The notes under the pieces were generated by a model. It saw only the letters and a program-made list of their open reading frames with translations. It was not told the origin of the DNA and did no database searches. This document shows positions 57,838-64,000 of a stretch of 64,000 bases of DNA, in pieces; within the stretch, counting starts at the first letter, position 1, and each line of letters opens with the position of its first letter. The position numbers and the translations under genes were made by a program. Location: the NCBI RefSeq assembly GCF_003573695.1, contig NC_039363.1, positions 162,828,747-162,892,746 on the forward strand. The letters are read 5' to 3'. This stretch comes from Papaver somniferum (Eukaryota > Streptophyta > Magnoliopsida > Ranunculales > Papaveraceae).

Positions 57838-58148
57838 AGATATGCTTTGAGAACAGTTATAACCAACTGATTTTTGTGGATGAAATTCACAATCTCATCA
57901 GGTCTAGAGATAAAAAGGATATCAAGAAGGAAAAAGGAATGTAGGGTTCGAAACCTAAAAACAGGTTCGTGGTCGTCCAGCTCTAAACCCTATAAAGAGT
58001 AGAATTGTCAATAATAACGCTTTCTTTTATTTGATAGACAAAAAAACAACAATCCTAAAGAAACACTTTTCCACAAGCCTGCACGTTTGCGATCTTGTCT
58101 CTTTTGATCAGGCACATGAGACAAGATTTGCATAACAACACAAATAAT

Positions 58149-59704
58149 TTATGTTGTGGTGAACAACAATTTGTCCACCACTTTCCTCAAAAGAGGAATC
58201 TTCAGGCTTCTGTCTATCAAAAGGATTTGACCATACTTTCTTTTCAAATGGTCTAATTCTATCCCTGGAACCAACTTCTTTGAAGAAGATAAGATCCTAC
58301 ATACCTTGGCGGTTTTCTTAGCAAGTTCCAACTTTCTTGCTAATCGATCTGCTCTTCGTTGAAGTTTGTTGACGTGCCTCATTTGATGCTTGTACTTGTA
58401 ACATCTTGACAGTTCGTGACCCTTCATCGAACAGAACGAGCACATCAATCTTGGATAATATTCAGGTATCCGTGGTGCGACAGCGGCTAAAAACATAGTA
58501 GATCCTGAAACATCACGATCAGAGTTTCCATAGGATAAATCAATCGAATCTTCCAGCTTGATTGGGTTTCCTTCTTCCTTGAACCCATTGAGGTTGATAT
58601 ATGTATTGCTACAAGTATCAAAATCGATAGTTTCACCAAGAAGCCCTACACTTGATTTCCTATCTTCATCGGAATCATAGGTTTCAGACATTTCATCAAG
58701 TGTTACAGCTAGACCTTTGTTCCCAGTGTATTTTCTGCGATTAGGGCATTCGTTTGCAAAATGGAAAAACCCCTTACACTTAAAGAACTGGGGCATGTCC
58801 TCGTCATCAGCCTCGTCAGCATCCCTGTTTTTAGGAGGTATGCGACCGTAAGGTTTGTCTGATGACCTAGGTTTGTCTCTTGAAAACCGTTTAATTCTCT
58901 TCAACAGAAGAACCCTGAACCGTATTGTGATCAAGGAGACCGGCTTGTCAAGGTCTTCATCTGAAAAATCATTCTCAGACTGATCATCCTCCGAGAAATG
59001 AATTATTTTACCTTTGGCAAGTAATTTAGTGCTCTTCTGTGATTTAAAGGCAACATCCTTACCGACTTTGGATGTATGCTCATGATCAATGATCTTTAGC
59101 TTCCCAACCAAGGTGTTTCTGGAGAGATTATTAAGGTTATTCCCCTCAACGATGGCATGCTTCTTAGACTCGTATCTGGATGGCAGCGATCTGAGAATTT
59201 TCATCACAATGTCCTTTCAGGAATAGTCTTACCCAATGCAAAAGATGCATTAACAATTTCAGAAACTTTGTGATTAAACTCATCAAATGTTTCTTCATCT
59301 GCCATACGAAGGTTCTCCCAATCGGAATTAAGGTTTTGAAGCCTATCTTCCTTTTCACTGGAGTTTCCTTCAAATACGGTTTCTAAGATGTCCCAAGCAT
59401 CTTTAGACCTAGTGCAATTAGACATATGGTGTTTAAGACTTGGGGCAATGGCATGTATGATAGCATTCATCCCTTCAGAATTCTGCTTTGCAGCAAGAAT
59501 CTCGGCAGCATTATATTCACTAATATCCTTGGGAACAGTTCCGTTTCCGGCTGCAACAACTGGTGCATCATAGCCATTGACTACATATACCCACGATTAA
59601 AAATCACGCGATTGAAGAAAAGCTCGCATAGGAATTTTCCACCATAATTAATTTGAGCCATCGAAGACTGGTGGTACGTTAATAGAGATATCACATCTGT
59701 CCAT
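58149..59704 (-). pseudogene. S4 gag (DUF4219/UBN2 plus zinc knuckles), two stops and a frameshift
   Basis: ATG at 59704, about 50 bases after the PBS, with the same first residues as the S2 ORF. The N-terminal P-P-V-F-D-G-S-N motif and an aromatic W-K-I segment mark DUF4219. The UBN2 gag core follows (SKDAWDILETVFEG, LRMADEETFDEFNHKVSEI, SLPSRYESKKHAI). A first knuckle (about 58790-58745) has lost its first Cys (F-K-C-K-G-F-F-H). A second, C-S-F-C-S-M-K-G-H-E-L-S-R-C (about 58440), is complete. Two early TAA codons lie near 59656 and 59605, and a one-base deletion near 59207 shifts the frame. Known: this is the particle protein of copia-type elements; here it cannot be made whole. Confidence 0.85.
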
Positions 59705-59756
59705 AAAGTCGGATCGCTACAAACACAGACTGATGAGGTCTTTAACGTGTTTGCCT

Positions 59757-59768
59757 TCTCTGATACCA
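59757..59768 (-). promoter_or_regulatory. Primer binding site of S4
   Basis: The minus strand reads TGGTATCAGAGA, the iMet PBS with its last base changed, two bases after the 5' LTR. Confidence 0.8.
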
Positions 59769-59770
59769 AT

Positions 59771-61456
59771 TGAAAAAGCGGGGTTCTAACAACACCACCC
59801 AATATTTCGCTTAGCAATCTGTATGGACTAACTCCGTAATACTTTGCTAGAGAATCAACTAGACAGTCAGACTCAATCTAGATAAAAAGTATCTCAAAGA
59901 GTTATTATCTCAATCTCTCGATTTGATTTCTACTCAAGATAAAATCAATAGCTAGTCTTTATCAAAGAGAGATAACTTGGACGGTACCAAAGACCAATGT
60001 CCAAGGATCAATCAACTACAATCAACAACCAAAATATGGATTAGAGAAGTTGATGATCACGAACGCACAACCTGTATTATTTCTATTATATAAAATATAA
60101 TGCGGAAAATAAATAACACAGACACCAGAAGTTTTGTTAACGAGGAAACCACAAATGCAGAAAAACCCCGGGACTTAGTCCAGATTGAATACACACTGTA
60201 TTAAGACGCTACAGACACTAGCCTACTCCAATCTAACTTCGGACTGATCTATAGTTGAACCCCTACCAATCTCCCACTGATACAAGGTACAGTTTTACTC
60301 CTACGCCTCTGATCCCAGCAGGACACTGCGTACTTGATTCCCTTTACTGATCTCACCCATAACAAAGAGTTGCTGCAACCCAAAATCACAGACTTGATAA
60401 TAAACGAATCTGTCTCACACAGAAAATTCTATCAAAAGGATAAATCAGTCTCCCACAGATAAACCATAGGTTTTGTTCCGTCTTTAGATATAAAATCAAG
60501 GTAACAGGAACCAATTGATAATCCGGACTAATATTCCCGAAGAACAGGCTAGATTAATCAATCACCTCTCTACAATCCTTCCTGACTACACAAGCGGATT
60601 GTCGAGGAATCACAAACAGTGAGACAAAGATGTTTGTGACTTATTTATCTTGCCTATCAGAGAACTCTCACGATCTCAAGCCAATCAATCGATTGTACTC
60701 GTACGATAGAAGATGCAAGATCAGATCACACAACTACGACAAAAGTAGTATCGGTCTGGCTTCACAATCCCAGTGAAGTCTTTAAGTCGTTAACTCAAGT
60801 TTAGAGAAGAAACTCAAGAGTTAATGGAGATCGACTTTAGAGAGAGCACTAGTAGCACACAGACGTGTGGGGATTAGGTTTGCTCAATGCTAGATGTCTC
60901 CTTTATATAACCTTCAAATCAGGGTTTTGCCTTAGGTATAAAGCAAACTCTATTCACCCTTAGATGAAAACCTGATTTAGATTCAAGTCAATATCTTTCA
61001 ACCGTTAGATCAAAAGACATAGCTTGTCACACACACTTGGGTACACGTTTACTGGGTTTGAGAAAAAAAATGCGCAAACAAGTACACGTATGTTGGTTCA
61101 ACATGATAACCCAAAAGGTCAACCATATGAGCATCTCATATTAATCATGTTCTTCTTCACCATAACTAGTTCAATTGACTTAAATGAACTAGTTAAGAGT
61201 TGTTCATTTGCTATGAGATCTTATGTAACTACACAAGACACAATTGAAACAAAGATGATTTGATTCGTTTAGAATCGGCTCATGAACATTATAGTCACGG
61301 TTTGCATAAAGCATTCCTTAATAATTAATGTTTCATGTTCAGAGCACATCTTTAGATCATAACCTCTTAAGCTAACAAACAAGTTCGCGGACTAAGTTAA
61401 TCGGTTGAGTTTTCCAAACTCAGCAGAAATTCTCGGGTCGAGAACTTCCGCCAGTT
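59771..61456 (-). repeat. S4 5' LTR, truncated
   Basis: It starts TGAAAAAGCGGGG, carries the complementary TATA site near 60902 and breaks off inside the GTTCGCGGAC cluster. About the last 730 bases expected from the 3' LTR are missing. Confidence 0.85.
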
Positions 61457-62992
61457 TGCAAACCGTGGCTATTAAAGTTCATGAACCGATTCGAGTGAAT
61501 CAAATCATCTTTGCTTCAATTGTGTCTTGTGTAGTTACATAAGATTTCCTTTCAATTGAACAACTCTATTAACTAGTTCATTTGAGTCAATTGAACTAGT
61601 TATGGTGATGAAGAACATGGTTGGTATGAAACGCTCATATGGTTAACCTCTTTGGGTAGACTATTGTTGAACCAACAATGTACACGTTTGGGTGCGGTTA
61701 ACAAACCTAGAAGCGTACAGTCATTTGTGTATGACAAGCTAAGTTTTCGATCTAACGGTTGAGAAATATTAGCTTGAATCTAAATCAAGTTTTCATCTAA
61801 CGGTGAATATTGATTGCTTTGTAACTAAGGAAAAACCCTGATTTGAAAGTCTATATAAAGGAGACATCTAGTATTGTTCAAAATTAATCCCCACACCTTA
61901 CGTGTGATACTAGTTTCCCTACTAGAGTCGTTTCTCCTTTAACCTTTGGTTTCTTCTTCTAAAACCAGGTTAACGACTTAAAGACTTCATTGGGATTGTG
62001 AAGCCAGACCGATACTACTTTTATCGTAGTTGTGTGATCTGATCTTGCACCTTCTATTGTAACAGTACAATTATATTGATTGGCTTGAGATTGTTTGATT
62101 TCTCCGATAGGAAAGATATAAAAAGTAATCACAAGCATCTTCATCTCATCGTTTGTGATTCTGCAACATCTTGTTTCACTACCATACGATTAAGATTGTT
62201 GTGAGGTGATTATTTAATCTAGGCTGTTTTTCGGGAATATAAGACCAGATTATCAATTGGTTCTTGTTCGCCTTGATTATTATCAAAAGACGGAACAAAA
62301 ACTTTAGGGTTTTTCTGTGGGAGACAGATTGATCCTTTGATAGACTTGTCTGTGTGAGACAGATTTTTTTATTGTTAAAGCCTGCGATTTTGGGTCGTAG
62401 CAACTCTTAGTTGTGGGTGAGATCAGCTAAGGGAACCAAGTGCGCAGTATCCTGTTGGGATCAGAGGCGTAGGGAGTACAACTGTACCTTGGATCAGTGG
62501 GAGACTGATTGGGGTTCAAGTATAGTCCATTCCGAAGTTAGCTTGGAGTAGGCTAGTTCTGTAGCGGCTTAATACAGTGTGTATTCAATCTGGACTAGGT
62601 CCCGGGGTTTTACTGCATTTGCGGTTTCCTCGTTAACAAAATTTCTGGTGTCTGTGGTATTTCAATTTACGCATTATATTATTTTATCTTTATAATTGAA
62701 ATAATACAGGTTGTGCGTCAGATCATCAATTAGAGTAATCCAACCATTGGTTGTTGATTGCCATTGATTGATCCTTGGATATTGGTCTTTGGTACCGTCC
62801 AAGTTATACCTTGTATTTGATTAGAACTCGCAGTCCTTGCTTGAGTAAATAAAATCAAGAGAGAGATACAAACTCGTTTATATACTTTTAATTGATTGAG
62901 TCTTGATGATTCTCTTAAAAGTGTATTCGAGTTTGTCCATACAAATTGCTAATCGAAATATTGGGTGGTGTTGTTAGACCCCCGCTTTTCCA
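61457..62992 (+). repeat. S2 3' LTR, 5'-truncated
   Basis: It matches 12590-14114 of the S2 5' LTR, starting at GCAAACC. The junction with the S4 LTR shares two or three T bases. It ends CCCGCTTTTCCA, followed by CTTAA (62993-62997), which matches 11744-11748. Confidence 0.9.
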
Positions 62993-62997
62993 CTTAA

Positions 62998-63847
62998 GTA
63001 GCCGGACTAAGTTTGGGTTCTCCAGTATGCAAACGGGTACGCATACTTCCAAACACAGCAAAAATCCCCGGACCAATCCCTTCGCAAGTACGCGTACGGG
63101 TATATGTACTTAGGCTCCCAGAATTTCACAACTAACAGGTACGCATACGGGTATGCATACTATAGTTCCGGACATAGGTCACATATATGAAAGATCATAT
63201 ACTATGTTCATAATCCAAATATGGTTAAGTGTTCTAAACTCTATTTCAATCATTGAAACATTCTTAGAGGATGATAACAGCTGTTTTCACGAACTATTAG
63301 CATCAAAGCAATTTTCAAGTTATTGAAATAATCAATAACGAAACATTCCAAGTCTACACCAAATGATTGTATCACACAAACCATGTAAAATATTACTCGG
63401 CGATTTTCACATGATCATCTTTTGACTTTTGTCTAGAATATAAGATGAACTTGGTTGAAGCGAAAGCTTACCAACACATATTTTGAGAAATATGTAAGCG
63501 AGTTAAACTCAGCGCGAAATCTCAAATGTGCATAATCGAATACTATATAGTAATATGACTTTTGTCTCAATATAGCAGCTAGAGTAGAAATAGACTTTCC
63601 AAGTGATAGATGAGTTTTAGTCTCCATATATCTTTTGTTGATGAAGTTCTACAAGATCTCCTTAGTAGTTCTTCGTCTTCAAATGATGAACGTCGTGAAG
63701 TCTAATGCTCAACTACACAATCTATCCTAGTCCGAGACATTACTATAAGTAGACTAGAAATCAAGACTTATAGTTTTGATCAGTAACATTGACAAACAAG
63801 CTTGAGATAGCAACTCTTGCGAGTTTGGCCGAGAAGCTCTCTAAAAA
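62998..63847 (-). repeat. S1 3' LTR, second part
   Basis: U3 side of the S1 LTR. It contains palindromic GTACGCATAC/GTATGCATAC words (63030-63160) and ends near CTCTCTAAAAA, the complement of a degenerate LTR start, beside a polypurine-tract complement. Confidence 0.75.
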
Positions 63848-64000
63848 GCTCCCCCTTTGTCAATTTTACTGATAAAACTATCAATACATATGGATTACAA
63901 AATAAATAAACTTTGTAGCTTCTCATTCAAATGCTTGATATCCTTGGTTCTTCAACATTACTCGAAATCTCCGTCACTTCCAAGTACTCCAATGATTCTA
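63848..64000 (-). other. S1 interior, 3' end (continues off-window)
   Basis: It starts with CTCCCCCTTTGTC (polypurine-tract complement). It then resembles the corresponding S3/S4 sequence next to their 3' LTRs, including TATCAATACATATGGA and CAAGTACTCCAATGAT. Confidence 0.65.

Larger units (their letters stand above)
44291..61456 (-). mobile_element. S4: sirevirus-like element (minus) in S2, truncated in its 5' LTR
   Basis: 3' LTR 44291-45373 plus 54289-55625 (split by T1), interior 55626-59770, PBS and 5' LTR from 59771. The 5' LTR breaks off near 61456, where S2 3' LTR sequence starts in the opposite direction. No second TSD survives. The interior has the most complete gag of the family but no pol. 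Confidence 0.85.
11749..62992 (+). mobile_element. S2: sirevirus-like non-autonomous element carrying the nested stack
   Basis: It begins TGTTAGAGCATTG and ends CCCGCTTTTCCA, flanked by CTTAA (11744-11748 and 62993-62997). Its own DNA is 11749-15676, 34662-34712, 38244-38316, 42184-44290 and about 61457-62992. The rest is S3, T2, X2, S4 and their nested insertions. It has an initiator-Met PBS and a gag-like ORF but no pol. The last part of its interior and about the first 845 bases of its 3' LTR are gone, deleted at the S4 junction near 61456. Confidence 0.85.
10236..64000 (-). mobile_element. S1: outermost sirevirus-like element (minus), right part off-window
   Basis: A minus-strand LTR starts at 10236 (TGAAAAAGCGGGGG), is interrupted at 11748 by S2, and resumes at 62998 to about 63847. 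The split ends carry the CTTAA duplication of S2. After 63847 comes CTCCCCCTTTG, the complement of an AAAGGGGGAG polypurine tract, then interior sequence to the window end. The LTR is diverged from those of S2-S4, especially in its U3 part, where GTACGCATAC words replace GTTCGCGGAC words. Confidence 0.8.

Overview
This window is plant nuclear DNA. The evidence is GT-AG introns, LTR retrotransposons with tRNA-type primer binding sites, a Helitron fragment, and exons of a plant cationic amino acid transporter. I cannot fix the species; a eudicot is likely. Every region is repetitive or broken, and I see no intact host gene.

Left part (1-10235). A minus-strand Ty3/gypsy element, here H, runs off the left edge: broken gag fused to protease, PBS, and LTR ending at 2627. 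Next come a Helitron replication-protein fragment, two well-preserved exons of a cationic amino acid transporter (3003-3739), an unrelated exon-like block, a palindromic GTGTAACT/AGTTACAC minisatellite and about 240-bp tandem repeats. A minus-strand retroposed LINE ORF1-type copy (about 7002-9824) follows, with target-site duplication and poly(A).

Right part (10236-64000). This is one stack of retrotransposons inserted into each other, solved from 5-bp target-site duplications (TSDs). Level 1 is sirevirus-like S1 (minus), with its LTR at 10236-11748 and 62998-63847 and its interior beyond the right edge. Level 2 is S2 (plus, 11749-62992, TSD CTTAA), inserted in the S1 LTR. Level 3, inside S2, holds S3 (15677-34656, TSD CATCC), T2 (34713-38238, TSD GTTGG), solo-LTR-like X2 (38317-42178, TSD ACTTG) and S4 (minus, 44291-61456, truncated). 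Level 4 holds X1 (16230-26509, TSD ATTCC) in the S3 5' LTR and T1 (45374-54283, TSD AGTAA) in the S4 3' LTR. Level 5 is D (17947-25198, TSD CTCAC) inside X1.

No reverse transcriptase or integrase is recognisable anywhere. S2, S3 and S4 share sirevirus-type ends (iMet PBS, AAAGGGGGAG polypurine tract, about 2.4-kb LTRs) and interiors of about 4 kb with gag-derived or unrelated small ORFs. T1 and T2 belong to one Ty3/gypsy family: T1 has gag-protease plus an antisense, six-exon gene with its own TATA box, and T2 keeps only the antisense gene. D is a large gypsy-type derivative with two ORFs of unknown function. The block therefore looks like non-autonomous elements dependent on enzymes made elsewhere. 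The one long undamaged retroelement ORF is the 492-codon gag-like gene of S2.
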